From Dorea sp. AM10-31 (GTDB lineage Bacteria; Bacillota; Clostridia; Lachnospirales; Lachnospiraceae), in contig NZ_QTUV01000006.1 in NCBI RefSeq assembly GCF_003435815.1, forward strand, positions 62,001 to 126,000: a stretch of 64,000 nt of DNA. Reading direction: 5' to 3'. Positions 1-9,063 of the stretch are shown piece by piece. A program made the translations under genes and the position numbers. The notes under the pieces are model-generated. The model saw only the letters and a program-made list of their open reading frames with translations. It searched no databases and had not been told where the DNA came from. Within the stretch, counting starts at the first letter, position 1; every line of letters starts with the position of its first letter.

Positions 1-3000
1 GGCTGCACTTTGCAGATTATCCACTCAACAGACAGTGACTTGCAGACATATGCAGTTTATACGAACAGAAGTGGACAGAAGTGTTCCATTGCAGAATTTG
101 AAAATGTAATGCTTGCCGGTATTCGGATCAACGGTGGTACACTGAAGATCAGTGACCAGTCGAAAGAAGAAATGAAGTTTAATGGTTTATTTGTAACGGA
201 TAAGGCAGGAAATCTTGAAATTACCGGCAACGGCGGAGAGATTTATGTCGGCAGACTGGATATCAATGGATTTTTACAGATAAATGATAAATGCTCGAAA
301 AAGATTAATGTAGCAAGTAACCTTAATATCAGAAACTATGTAAGCATTAAGAACATGGATATCCATGTGGCTGGAAACTGCAATGTGGCTGGAAGTTTGG
401 AATTTGCTAGCAGTGAACTGGTTGTAGATGGAAATATGGAGGCTTACAATGGGTATCTGCAGATGCAGGATACCGAGGACAAACTGCTTGTGAAAGGGAA
501 TCTGACGTTAGGTGAAACATATGGAAGCAGTAAGGGGGATTGTTTAAGAAATGGAACAGTAGAAGTAAAAGGAGATTTTACCTCGAACTATAAGGAAACA
601 GGCTCCAACTGGTATGGCTATAATGAGACAAATATGCATAAGACGATATTTTCAGGAGAGAAGACACAGAAGATTAGTTTTAAAGAGCCAAGTCAGGTAA
701 ATGGATTCAATGATAATCTGGAACTTCAAAATAACAATATCAATTTTGCAACACCACTCTACTCGCTCACAGTAAATAATGATATGACGATTTCGAAAAC
801 AGAAGATTTACAGATCGTTACGCAATTGATAATTAATAATGGATCTTTTGTAACAACTGGAAATGTTGAGGCTAACATGTTATACATCAACAATACAAAA
901 GAAAATCAGATACAAGGGAATCTGAATATGACTGGAACTGTTGTCTTTAAAAAGGGAAGTCTGGAAGTAGGAGGAAATGCGAAATTTGACAATGGGTATC
1001 TGCAGATGAAGGATACCGAGGATAAACTGGTTGTAAAAGGAAATATGACGTTAGGTGAAACATATGGAGGCAGTGAGAGTGATTTCTTAACAAATGGAAC
1101 AGTAGAAGTGAAGGGAGATTTCACCTCGAACTATAAGGAAACAGGCTCCAACTGGTATGGCTATTATGAAACGAATACGCATAAGACAATATTTTCAGGA
1201 GAGAAGACGCAGAAGATCAGCTTTAAAGAGGCGAGTCAAGTAAATGGATTTAGTGATAAGTTGGAGCTTCAGAATAACGATATCAATTTTGCAACACCAA
1301 TTTATAATGTGAAGATCAATCAGGACACACAGCTTACGAATACAGAAAAACTGATGATAACAGGTACATTAAATACAGGCGGTTATAAATTTGCAACAAC
1401 CGGAAATATAGATGCAGAAAGACTGGACATGGGAGGTGCAGGAGTAGAAATTGCCGGAGATGTAGCGGTCAGAACAATGAATGTGTCAGGCAGTGATAAC
1501 CTTATTGAAGGAAATCTGATGGCGAACGGAGGAGGTGCTGCCTTTAAGCAGGGAAGTCTGGAAGTAGGAGGAAATGCGGAATTTAATAATGGCTTTCTGC
1601 AGATGCAGGATACAGAAGACAAACTGCTTGTGAAAGGAAATCTGACGTTAGGTGAAACATATGGAAGCAGTAAGGGGGAGTGTTTAACAAATGGAACAGT
1701 AGAAGTAAAAGGAGATTTCACCTCGAACTATAAGGAAACAGGCTCCAACTGGTATGGCTATTATGAGACAAATATGCATAAGACGATATTTTCAGGAGAG
1801 AAGACACAGAAGATTAGCTTTAAAGAGCCAAGTCGGGTAAATAGATTTAGTGAGAATCTGGAACTTCAAAATACAGACATTAATTTTGCAACTCCGCTCT
1901 ATTCATTGACGCTGAATCAGGATACCGTACTGATTCACACAGATTTGTTAAAGATTAATGAGTTCCTGAATCTGAACGGACATAAACTGGCAACTACAGG
2001 AAAAACAGAGTGCAGCAATGTAGCCGAAAATGGTGGAACATTAGAAGAAAATCCGAAATTTGGACATAATTATTATAATCAATTGAAACCGGCTGATTTA
2101 AAAGATCATGATATTAAATATGCGGATGAAGCGTGGGTATGTACAAGCTGTGGAAAAATATTTACGGATGCAGAAGGAATTGTGGAATATGATCCAGATC
2201 CATGCAAAGACGGCCATACAATCGTGATTGATCAGGGAAAAGCGGCAACCTGCACTACCGACGGACTTACAGAAGGCAAGCATTGCAGCGTCTGCAAAAC
2301 CGTTCTTGTACCACAGGAAGTAATTCCTGCAAGTCATAATTGGGAAGAAGATTTCACAATTGACAAAGAACCAAGCTGCACAACGGAAGGAAGAAAATCT
2401 ATCCATTGCAAGAAATGTGGCGAAACAAAGGATGAGCAGGTTATTCCGGCAACAGGTCATGATTTTACCGAATGGGAGACGATTGCAGAAACCAGTTGCA
2501 CAAAAGAAGGAATTACACAGCGCCGGTGTAAAATTTGTGGCTTCACAGAGACGAAAAAACTGGATAAAAAGGCGCATGAATGGGGAACAGAATATACGGT
2601 AGATCAGCCGGCAACATTTGCAGCAGATGGAAGTAAGTCTATCCACTGTAAGAATTGTGAAACGATTTCAGAAGCAATCGCAATTCCAAGGATAAACTCT
2701 GTAAAAATTTCGGCAACGGCTTGTACTTATTCAGGTGGAGTAAAAACACCGTCTGTAACAGTAAAAGATGCGAACGGAAATGCATTGCACAACAAAACAG
2801 ATTATATAGTGCAATATGCATCCGGCAGAAAAAATGTAGGAACATATAAAGTAATTGTAACTTTTAAAGATAATTACAGTGGTAAAAAGACGTTATCATT
2901 TACCATTAATCCGAAAGGCACCGCTATAAGCAGTTTAAGTAAATCGAAAAAAGCATTTACTGCAAAATGGAAGAAGCAGAGTGCACAGACATCCGGTTAC

Positions 3001-3201
3001 CAGTTACTCTATTCTACAAATAGTAAGTTCAAATCCCGAAATAAGTATGTCACAGTCAGCAGTTATAAAACAACTTCGAAAACTATTAAAAAGCTGGCGG
3101 CAAAGAAGAAATATTATGTGAAAATCCGTACTTATAGGAGTGTTTCCGGTAAAAAATATTATTCCGGATGGTCGGCAGCAAAAACAGTAGTGACGAAATA
3201 A
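1..3201 (+). CDS. Large repetitive cell-surface protein, N-terminus outside the window
   Basis: The frame is open from base 1, so the true start, and any signal peptide, lies upstream; the TTG at 10 is only an internal codon. Of 1066 visible residues, the first ~660 are beta-rich and polar and hold three near-identical ~88-residue blocks (conserved words LTLGETYG, GDFTSNYKETGSNWYGY, HKTIFSGEKTQKISF). Residues ~710-890 hold a chain of degenerate CxxC zinc-ribbon-like repeats (CTSCGK, HCSVCK, HCKKCG, RCKICG, HCKNCE), each after a G-H/HxW motif. Next come an Ig/MBG-like segment (DYIVQYASGRKNVGTYKVIVTFKDNY) and a Lys-rich FN3-like end. No sortase motif is visible. This modular build is common in secreted Lachnospiraceae proteins; an adhesive or surface role is inferred, and no enzyme domain is seen. 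Confidence 0.8.
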   Translation, partial: GCTLQIIHSTDSDLQTYAVYTNRSGQKCSIAEFENVMLAGIRINGGTLKISDQSKEEMKFNGLFVTDKAGNLEITGNGGEIYVGRLDINGFLQINDKCSKKINVASNLNIRNYVSIKNMDIHVAGNCNVAGSLEFASSELVVDGNMEAYNGYLQMQDTEDKLLVKGNLTLGETYGSSKGDCLRNGTVEVKGDFTSNYKETGSNWYGYNETNMHKTIFSGEKTQKISFKEPSQVNGFNDNLELQNNNINFATPLYSLTVNNDMTISKTEDLQIVTQLIINNGSFVTTGNVEANMLYINNTKENQIQGNLNMTGTVVFKKGSLEVGGNAKFDNGYLQMKDTEDKLVVKGNMTLGETYGGSESDFLTNGTVEVKGDFTSNYKETGSNWYGYYETNTHKTIFSGEKTQKISFKEASQVNGFSDKLELQNNDINFATPIYNVKINQDTQLTNTEKLMITGTLNTGGYKFATTGNIDAERLDMGGAGVEIAGDVAVRTMNVSGSDNLIEGNLMANGGGAAFKQGSLEVGGNAEFNNGFLQMQDTEDKLLVKGNLTLGETYGSSKGECLTNGTVEVKGDFTSNYKETGSNWYGYYETNMHKTIFSGEKTQKISFKEPSRVNRFSENLELQNTDINFATPLYSLTLNQDTVLIHTDLLKINEFLNLNGHKLATTGKTECSNVAENGGTLEENPKFGHNYYNQLKPADLKDHDIKYADEAWVCTSCGKIFTDAEGIVEYDPDPCKDGHTIVIDQGKAATCTTDGLTEGKHCSVCKTVLVPQEVIPASHNWEEDFTIDKEPSCTTEGRKSIHCKKCGETKDEQVIPATGHDFTEWETIAETSCTKEGITQRRCKICGFTETKKLDKKAHEWGTEYTVDQPATFAADGSKSIHCKNCETISEAIAIPRINSVKISATACTYSGGVKTPSVTVKDANGNALHNKTDYIVQYASGRKNVGTYKVIVTFKDNYSGKKTLSFTINPKGTAISSLSKSKKAFTAKWKKQSAQTSGYQLLYSTNSKFKSRNKYVTVSSYKTTSKTIKKLAAKKKYYVKIRTYRSVSGKKYYSGWSAAKTVVTK
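448..1851 (+). repeat. Three long in-frame repeats inside the surface protein gene
   Basis: Blocks of about 264 bases start at 448, 991 and 1588 and are nearly identical over most of their length; blocks 2 and 3 are also similar just upstream (from about 951 and 1550). The separating segments are much more diverged, which suggests recent duplication or gene conversion of the blocks rather than uniform decay. Confidence 0.85.
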
Positions 3202-3231
3202 GAGCAGAAAGGATAAAGCATAAAGCACATT

Positions 3232-3327
3232 ATGAACAAACTGGTGATATTTGACGCTGCTGGCAACGAAATCGGAATGATACTTCAAAAAGTAATAGAA
3301 AAATCATACGTAAAGGGATATATTTGA
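3232..3327 (+). CDS. Possible 31-residue peptide overlapping the next gene's start
   Basis: The ATG at 3232 opens a 31-codon frame (begins MNKLVIFDAAGNEIG) whose TGA overlaps the TTG start at 3324 of the following 7TM protein. An AAAGG lies about 20 bases upstream, too far to be a good ribosome-binding site. It has no Cys, no signal peptide and no match I recognise. It could be a leader for translational coupling or chance. Confidence 0.25.
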   Translation: MNKLVIFDAAGNEIGMILQKVIEKSYVKGYI

Positions 3328-4979
3328 ACATAGGAATGAAAAAGAAAAAAGAATCAAGTGAACAGTTGAATATCGTTATATTTCTGCTGCTTGTGACTGC
3401 CGCATTGGTCTGTCGCTGGCTGGGGAAGATGAGCGCCGGTCGCATCTTCTTTGGCACACTTCGTACGGTGATCTACATCGGCTTATATATCGGATGGGCG
3501 ATCAGCATTCATAAGAGAGTCATTCAAAAATCAGTGAGAAACACATTGCTGTTAGTCGCAGGTCTGATGGTCTTCTGGTTTGTTGTACGCACGACAAAGT
3601 ATTTTTTTACCTATGACTTGCAGATTTCACGCTACCTTTGGTATAGCTACTACGTACCGATGCTGTTTATTCCGTTGACTGCATTGCAGGCGGCATTTCT
3701 TCTTGGTCAGCCGGAAGAATACAGGCTGCCGGGGTGGCTGAAAGGATTATGCATTCCGACGGGGATTCTTAGTATATTTGTGCTGACGAATGATCTTCAC
3801 CAGCTTGTTTTTGCCTTCCCGGAAGGAGCGGCATGGTCGGATAGCAGTTATACATATGGATGGGGCTATTATGCAGTGATTTTGTGGGAAATTGTCTGTG
3901 CATTGATCGGCTTCCTTTTGATGATCTATAAATGCAGACATTCCCGAAAGAAGAAATATTTACCACTGATCGGAATCGGTGCAACTGTACTTTACGCAGC
4001 CATTTATGTAAGCGGTGTGGAATGGATGCAGAAAATAGGTGGAGACATTACCGCAGTTTTATGTTTATTTTTTGTGGGCATACTGGAAAGCTGTGTACGT
4101 TGCGGATTGATCCAGACAAATACAGGGTATGAGCGGCTGTTTGAAGTCTGCACATTGGGAGCCCAGATTTCAGATCAGGACTATAATGTCTGCTACACGT
4201 CCTCCAATGCAATGCCTTTATCTAAGAAAATAATGAAGGAAGCGATGGAGAAAGAAGTCGTGATCGATAAGAAGACACTGATACAGAACCGGGATATCCT
4301 GGGCGGTCATGTCCTCTGGCAGGAAGATATCGAAGACATCATCCAGCTTCTTGAGAGACTGGAAGAAAACAGAAAGACAATCGAAGAAAGTAACTGTATT
4401 GAGCAGGAAAATTATCAGACAAAGGCAGCCATCAATATGCTGCGTGAGAAGAATCGCTTATTTGACAAGCTACAGACACAGACCGCAAAACAGATCGATC
4501 TGTTAAATGACCTGCTCCACCACTATGACGAGGAAGAAAATCAGGAGAAAAGCCGTAGGCTTTTAGCGAAGATCAGTCTTGTCGGAACGTATATAAAAAG
4601 ACGCGGAAATCTGGAATTTATCGAAGAGAGATCAAAAATATCCGATGCCGCCGAACTGGAAGCCTGCATAGAAGAATCTTTTTCCAGCTTGCGATTGATG
4701 GACATCGACTGTGCCTGTTCGTTCCCAACCGGTGAGGAGATTTATGTAAGTGACGCTGTGTCGATGTATCAGTTTTTTGAAACAGTGGTGGAAAAATGCG
4801 TGGACATATGCGATTCTCTGTGGATAAAGCTTCGAAGCCAGGGAGAAAAGCTTCTCTTCTGTATGGAAATAGAAAGCAAGATGGATCTTACCATTTTTTC
4901 GAAAATGGTGCAGTCCTGTACATGTGAAGATGGGATATGGCGTTTTACATTTGCCGTGGAAAAGGCAGGTGAACCGTAA
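3324..4979 (+). CDS. Membrane sensory protein resembling a 7TM histidine kinase without visible catalytic motifs
   Basis: A 551-residue protein starting at TTG 3324 (AAAGGGA 6-12 bases upstream; an in-frame ATG lies at 3336). Residues ~15-250 hold about eight hydrophobic helices like the N-terminal 7TM region of some Firmicute sensor kinases. A PAS-like segment follows (about 265-340), then a long charged helical region (about 345-430). The C-terminal ~120 residues sit where an ATPase domain would be, but I find no H-box histidine and no N, G1 or G2 boxes. Its stop overlaps the next gene, a kinase with PAS and H-box, so it probably feeds signal into that kinase. The role is inferred; the ligand is unknown. 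Confidence 0.7.
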   Translation: MNIGMKKKKESSEQLNIVIFLLLVTAALVCRWLGKMSAGRIFFGTLRTVIYIGLYIGWAISIHKRVIQKSVRNTLLLVAGLMVFWFVVRTTKYFFTYDLQISRYLWYSYYVPMLFIPLTALQAAFLLGQPEEYRLPGWLKGLCIPTGILSIFVLTNDLHQLVFAFPEGAAWSDSSYTYGWGYYAVILWEIVCALIGFLLMIYKCRHSRKKKYLPLIGIGATVLYAAIYVSGVEWMQKIGGDITAVLCLFFVGILESCVRCGLIQTNTGYERLFEVCTLGAQISDQDYNVCYTSSNAMPLSKKIMKEAMEKEVVIDKKTLIQNRDILGGHVLWQEDIEDIIQLLERLEENRKTIEESNCIEQENYQTKAAINMLREKNRLFDKLQTQTAKQIDLLNDLLHHYDEEENQEKSRRLLAKISLVGTYIKRRGNLEFIEERSKISDAAELEACIEESFSSLRLMDIDCACSFPTGEEIYVSDAVSMYQFFETVVEKCVDICDSLWIKLRSQGEKLLFCMEIESKMDLTIFSKMVQSCTCEDGIWRFTFAVEKAGEP

Positions 4980-6220
4980 TGCAGACATTTTTAATGATCG
5001 TTATTTTATTAAGTCTCGTAGGGAATATGATTCTGTTGTTTGCTTTTCAAAATATGAAGCTGGATGATCGAAAATGGTATATCAACATTGCACTTTTTGT
5101 GTTTTTATTTCTGCTTTTAAATGCGTTGGCCTATTCATTCGAGGCGGACCATGGAGGAGAAATATATTTGCAAATGCCATCTGTTCCGATCGGAGTATGG
5201 TGGTGTGTTGTCGGTGTGATCGATGCGTTACTTATCTGGGAAGGACTTCGGCTGAAAAAGATGAGAACAGAAACTATCAGGCAAAATTCCATCAAAGAGG
5301 CGATGAACGTACTGCCGATCGGAATCTGTTATTTTATGGATGATGGAATGTTGAAGCTTTGCAATGAGCAGATGTATCGCCTTTTTCAGACGCTCACTCA
5401 CAGAGATCTGCAAAAGCAAGAAGAATTAAAAGAAGCGCTTCAGCAATGTGAGCGCTACGGTGTGAGTCGGATCAACAACAAAGAAATCTACCTTTTCCCT
5501 GACGGGAAGGCATGGAGCTATCGGGAAAATGAAGTGACAGATCGAAAGGGAAAGGTATATACAGAAGCTATTTTTCTGGACATTACGAAACAATATGAGG
5601 AAAAAATAAATCTGACAAAGCAGACCGAAAAGTTAAAAGAAATATCAAAAGAACTCCGCTATCTGTCGGACAATGTATTGATCCTGACACGTGAGCGGGA
5701 AGTGCTTGCGGCAAAGACAAAGCTTCACGATCAGATGGGAGCCGGTCTTACTGCGATCCGCCAGAGTCTGACGCAGGAGAACGCAGATTATAAAGATGCG
5801 GTGCGCTTGCTTCGGCAGGCCGTAAATGCAATCTGGAATGACAACCAGTATCCGCTGGAAGAAGGCGATTTTGAAAGATTTCTGCAGGATGCAAAGACAC
5901 TTGGCGTGGAGGTAGTGTGCGAGGGAACATTGCCGGAGTCAGAGGAACTGGCTAATATCTGCGTCCTTGCAATGCGCGAGTGTCTGACAAATGGCGTCTG
6001 CCATGCCGGTGCGACAAAGCTTTGGATCGAGATGCAGAATGAAAATCAGCAATGTCGCATCCGTATCACGAATAACGGAGAGACACCGGATAAAGAGATT
6101 GTTCCAAAAGGCGGATTGTATAATATTTCCAGACATGTATTTGACTATGGCGGAGAAATGCAGATACAGTCATTTCCGTATTTTGCATTGACGATTGCAT
6201 TTCAAAAGGAGAGAGTATGA
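4979..6220 (+). CDS. PAS-containing sensor histidine kinase (NarL-type partner)
   Basis: 413 residues. ATG at 4979 overlaps the previous stop (TAATG). Three membrane helices (residues ~3-22, 30-50, 65-85) precede a PAS-like domain (about 105-205, ending LDITKQYEEK) and a coiled coil. The phosphoacceptor box is KLHDQMGAGL (His near 253), typical of HisKA_3-like kinases that pair with LuxR-type regulators. An N-box-like MRECLTNGVCHAGA and a short GGLYNISRHV segment make up a compact ATPase domain. It autophosphorylates and should pass phosphate to the overlapping response regulator at 6217. The kinase end is a little shorter and less canonical than usual, but the order of boxes is right. Confidence 0.85.
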   Translation: MQTFLMIVILLSLVGNMILLFAFQNMKLDDRKWYINIALFVFLFLLLNALAYSFEADHGGEIYLQMPSVPIGVWWCVVGVIDALLIWEGLRLKKMRTETIRQNSIKEAMNVLPIGICYFMDDGMLKLCNEQMYRLFQTLTHRDLQKQEELKEALQQCERYGVSRINNKEIYLFPDGKAWSYRENEVTDRKGKVYTEAIFLDITKQYEEKINLTKQTEKLKEISKELRYLSDNVLILTREREVLAAKTKLHDQMGAGLTAIRQSLTQENADYKDAVRLLRQAVNAIWNDNQYPLEEGDFERFLQDAKTLGVEVVCEGTLPESEELANICVLAMRECLTNGVCHAGATKLWIEMQNENQQCRIRITNNGETPDKEIVPKGGLYNISRHVFDYGGEMQIQSFPYFALTIAFQKERV

Positions 6221-6855
6221 AACAGGTATTAATCGTTGAGGATCAGAGGATGCCTCGTGAAAATATGGAGAGAGTCATTTCAGAAAGTGACAATTATACG
6301 CTTTCTGCCAGCGTAAATGGGGCAGATGTTGCACTTGCCATATGCAGAAGACAGTGTATCGATCTTATATTGATGGATGTATGTACGTCCGGAAATAAAG
6401 ACGGGATCGAAGCGGCAGCAGAGATAAAGGCAGAGCTTCCAAATATAAAAATCATTATCGTAACTTCTATGGTGGAAGTCGGATATTTGCAGCGGGCAAG
6501 AGAGGCGAAAGTAGACAGCTTCTGGTATAAGGATATCAGTCCGGAAAGGCTGATCGATGTTATGGATCGAACGATGGACGGAGAGCGTGTATTTCCGGAT
6601 AAAACACCGAGTGTACAGTTGGGACTTGCCGACAGTTCGGAGCTTACAGCCAAGGAAATCGAAGTGTTACGCTATGTCTGCGATGGACTCGAATACAGTG
6701 AAATCGCAGAGCAGATGAACATCTCACTGCGGACAGTGAAATTTCACATCTCGAATATTTTGTCCAAAACAGGATATGCAAATAAGACGAGACTTGCAAT
6801 CGCAGTGACAAATAAGAACTTCATCATACCGAGCAGTCAGGGAAAAAATCAATAA
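6217..6855 (+). CDS. LuxR/NarL-family response regulator
   Basis: 212 residues, ATG overlapping the kinase stop (ATGA). The receiver domain (1-125) has the acidic pair ED near residues 8-9, the phosphoacceptor Asp in LILMDVCTS (near 51) and Lys in FWYKDIS. The C-terminal helix-turn-helix (about 145-205: ELTAKEIEVLRYVCDGLEYS, then RTVKFHISNIL) is of the LuxR/GerE type. As third gene of the operon it should be phosphorylated by the kinase at 4979. Likely targets are nearby surface-protein genes, but nothing in the sequence proves that. Confidence 0.93.
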   Translation: MKQVLIVEDQRMPRENMERVISESDNYTLSASVNGADVALAICRRQCIDLILMDVCTSGNKDGIEAAAEIKAELPNIKIIIVTSMVEVGYLQRAREAKVDSFWYKDISPERLIDVMDRTMDGERVFPDKTPSVQLGLADSSELTAKEIEVLRYVCDGLEYSEIAEQMNISLRTVKFHISNILSKTGYANKTRLAIAVTNKNFIIPSSQGKNQ

Positions 6856-6915
6856 TATTCCTTGTATGTTCAGATAATATTTATCTGATAGACAAAATTC
6901 TCAGTAAAAATAACG

Positions 6916-6949
6916 AAAACCTGTCCATGTGGACAGGTTTTATTTTTTG
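6916..6949 (+). terminator. Intrinsic terminator after the sensor operon
   Basis: A perfect 12-base stem (6916-6927 with 6930-6941, core ACCTGTCC/GGACAGGT) is followed by a T-rich run, 60 bases after the response-regulator stop. Confidence 0.9.
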
Positions 6950-6958
6950 TCTCTCTGT

Positions 6959-6964
6959 TATAAT
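6959..6964 (+). promoter_or_regulatory. Candidate -10 box (TATAAT) for the secreted protein gene at 7042
   Basis: A consensus TATAAT lies between the terminator and the next gene. No good -35 hexamer is visible at 16-18 bases, because the spacer region is the terminator's T-run. The call rests on position and the perfect -10 alone. Confidence 0.35.
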
Positions 6965-7041
6965 CTATTATAAGAAAACTATGTCGTTTGAGGAGGTAAA
7001 GACCAGTAACTTAGTTGGAAAAGAAGAAGGAGGGATATGTT

Positions 7042-8784
7042 ATGAGAAACTGGAAATCGGGACGAATATGTAACTATCTAATGAAAGGATTGTTGTTGTG
7101 CGCCCTGGTTGTAGGTGGCTGGTTCACTGCGGGTATTGGAGCGAAAGCGGAATCGCTTACTCACTCAGTGGAATTTAAATCTGAAGAATCACAAATAGTA
7201 CAATTTAAGAGAGCAGATGGGCTTGAGCAGCATATTGAAGTAACGAATAATACACAGAGGCCGATGAAAGTAACATTTTCGCACAATGTTCCTATACGGA
7301 ATTACCATACGGAATTAAGGATAGGCGGTCATGAAGTTGCTAGCCGTATGGCTACAGCAGTAAAGGATGCAAATGTACTATATTTATATCCGTGCCAGTG
7401 GGTAGAAAAGGCCTGTGAAGTGAAATTTACAACATCTGCACCAGCTTATACGGATATTACTATCAGCGCAGAATACATTGATCAAAAAATCGGATTCAAA
7501 GAAGACGAGATTGGTCTTACAAAAGATACAGCATATGAGATCCCGTTATCCGGACATCCGTACAGTCTTTATGAAGGTCTGACAGGAACGGGAACAGATG
7601 AACGCTGGTACAAGTTTAATGTTGCAGACAGGGCAGTGATTGATCCAAGCTTCCATCTTGTTAACAAAGAAAGAGCAACTTATTTTGGACAGAATCGTAC
7701 TTTCATTCGTGTCTATGACTCTAATAATAATCAAATCTATAGCGAAGGATCCTCACAATACAATGGCAAAGAGGCGTGGGAGCCTGGAGCAAAGGTGTTA
7801 ACGCGTGGAACATATTATGTATGTATATCAACAAGTAATGGTGCTTATTACCCGGCAATTTTTGATTTTAATCTGAATGGACATGACTATATTTCGGCTG
7901 AGAAGATTAAATGCTCTCATAAAGAAGTGAAAAAATCACAGTTAGGAAATATAAAGATTGTTGCTGAGACGGTACCTGCAAATTCCGATGACAAGATTGT
8001 AGAAGTATATGATCATATTTCCGGAAAGTCATGGAAGCACAACAGCAATAAAGTTACGCATAGTGAAGTTCCGGTATACAATATTAAAGCTGGTAGACAG
8101 AGCTGGCTTACATTCAAGACAAAGAATGGAAAAACCTATACAACGAATCTCTACGTACCGGCAGAGAAATTTAAAAAACCGAAAGTAATAGCTTACCATA
8201 ATTATGCAAAAGTAACTGTAGGATCAGCAAAGATGATGGGTACAAATGCCAGAATTCAGATTTATAAAGGTGGCAAATGGACAACAGTAAAAACGGTAAA
8301 CTATATGTACTGCCCAGATGCGATGAAAATAAAGAATTTGAAGCCGTTGACAACCTATAAGTTCCGCACACAGGCTTATGCGAATGGAACAACCGGTACA
8401 CCGTCTGATGTAGTGACAGTAAAGACTGGATCTGCTGTGAAACCAGCTGTGAAGTCTATTAAGATCGTACAGAAGAAAAAGATAAAAGTAAATGGCTGGA
8501 CATCTCCGGGACACTGGAGTGGAGGTTACTGGTATCCGCCGATTTATCACAAACCGTACACATGGACAAAATACAAAGTAAAAGTTACTTTGAAGAAGAA
8601 AGTTCCGAAAATCGGTGGTATGTGGATTGGTGATACATGGACAAAAGGCAATAAGACAAGCTACACTGTATGGCTGCCAAAGGGAGCACAGACAGGTAAG
8701 AAGCTGAACATTTATATGAATACAGGATTAAGCAAGAACAATGGTCAGGGACCGCAGATTAAAAAAGTGATCAAAGCGAAGTAA
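7042..8784 (+). CDS. Secreted FN3-like surface protein
   Basis: 580 residues from ATG 7042, chosen because GAAGGAGGG (about 7026-7034) is well placed and a signal peptide follows at once (hydrophobic LLLCALVVGGWFTAGIGAKA, cleavage near residue 37). An in-frame TTG at 7015 would extend it by nine residues. The mature part is beta-rich: an N-terminal domain of ~120 residues, a segment with YEGLTGTGTDERWYKFNV (pre-peptidase-like, about 170-270), an FN3-like domain ending TTYKFRTQAYANG (near 450), and a Lys/Trp/Tyr-rich C-terminus. No cell-wall anchor is seen. It shares layout with the protein at 9064, and the two may be distant paralogues. Function is not known to me. Confidence 0.8.
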   Translation: MRNWKSGRICNYLMKGLLLCALVVGGWFTAGIGAKAESLTHSVEFKSEESQIVQFKRADGLEQHIEVTNNTQRPMKVTFSHNVPIRNYHTELRIGGHEVASRMATAVKDANVLYLYPCQWVEKACEVKFTTSAPAYTDITISAEYIDQKIGFKEDEIGLTKDTAYEIPLSGHPYSLYEGLTGTGTDERWYKFNVADRAVIDPSFHLVNKERATYFGQNRTFIRVYDSNNNQIYSEGSSQYNGKEAWEPGAKVLTRGTYYVCISTSNGAYYPAIFDFNLNGHDYISAEKIKCSHKEVKKSQLGNIKIVAETVPANSDDKIVEVYDHISGKSWKHNSNKVTHSEVPVYNIKAGRQSWLTFKTKNGKTYTTNLYVPAEKFKKPKVIAYHNYAKVTVGSAKMMGTNARIQIYKGGKWTTVKTVNYMYCPDAMKIKNLKPLTTYKFRTQAYANGTTGTPSDVVTVKTGSAVKPAVKSIKIVQKKKIKVNGWTSPGHWSGGYWYPPIYHKPYTWTKYKVKVTLKKKVPKIGGMWIGDTWTKGNKTSYTVWLPKGAQTGKKLNIYMNTGLSKNNGQGPQIKKVIKAK

Positions 8785-8806
8785 CGCTTCCTAAAAACAC
8801 CTGAAA

Positions 8807-8856
8807 AACAACAAAATCGCAAGTGGCGTAAGCTGCTTGCGGTTTTGTTGTTTTGT
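8807..8856 (+). terminator. Strong intrinsic terminator
   Basis: A ~17-base stem (AACAACAAAATCGCAAG with CTTGCGGTTTTGTTGTT, one G-T pair) around a 11-base loop, ending in TTGTTGTTTTG, begins 23 bases after the gene at 7042. The near-symmetric A/T flanks could let it act on both strands. Confidence 0.9.
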
Positions 8857-9063
8857 GACTTTTGGCTCCATTGCTACAATGAATAATTTCCTGCGAAATT
8901 GATTATATACTGTCCTTTAGGACGGGGTGAAAAAGAAATATATATGTTATACTTTATTTACAAATAATATATTGTGCTTGAATTATCAGACAAAATGGAT
9001 GATTGTCTTCTGATGAGTGGAAAATCATCCTGAAAAGTATTATGCAAAGGAGGCGTAGATGAT

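Noticed and set aside
448..1851. Regular repeats as a CRISPR array
   Set aside because: Units are ~264 bases, in frame within a coding gene, and without short constant spacers.
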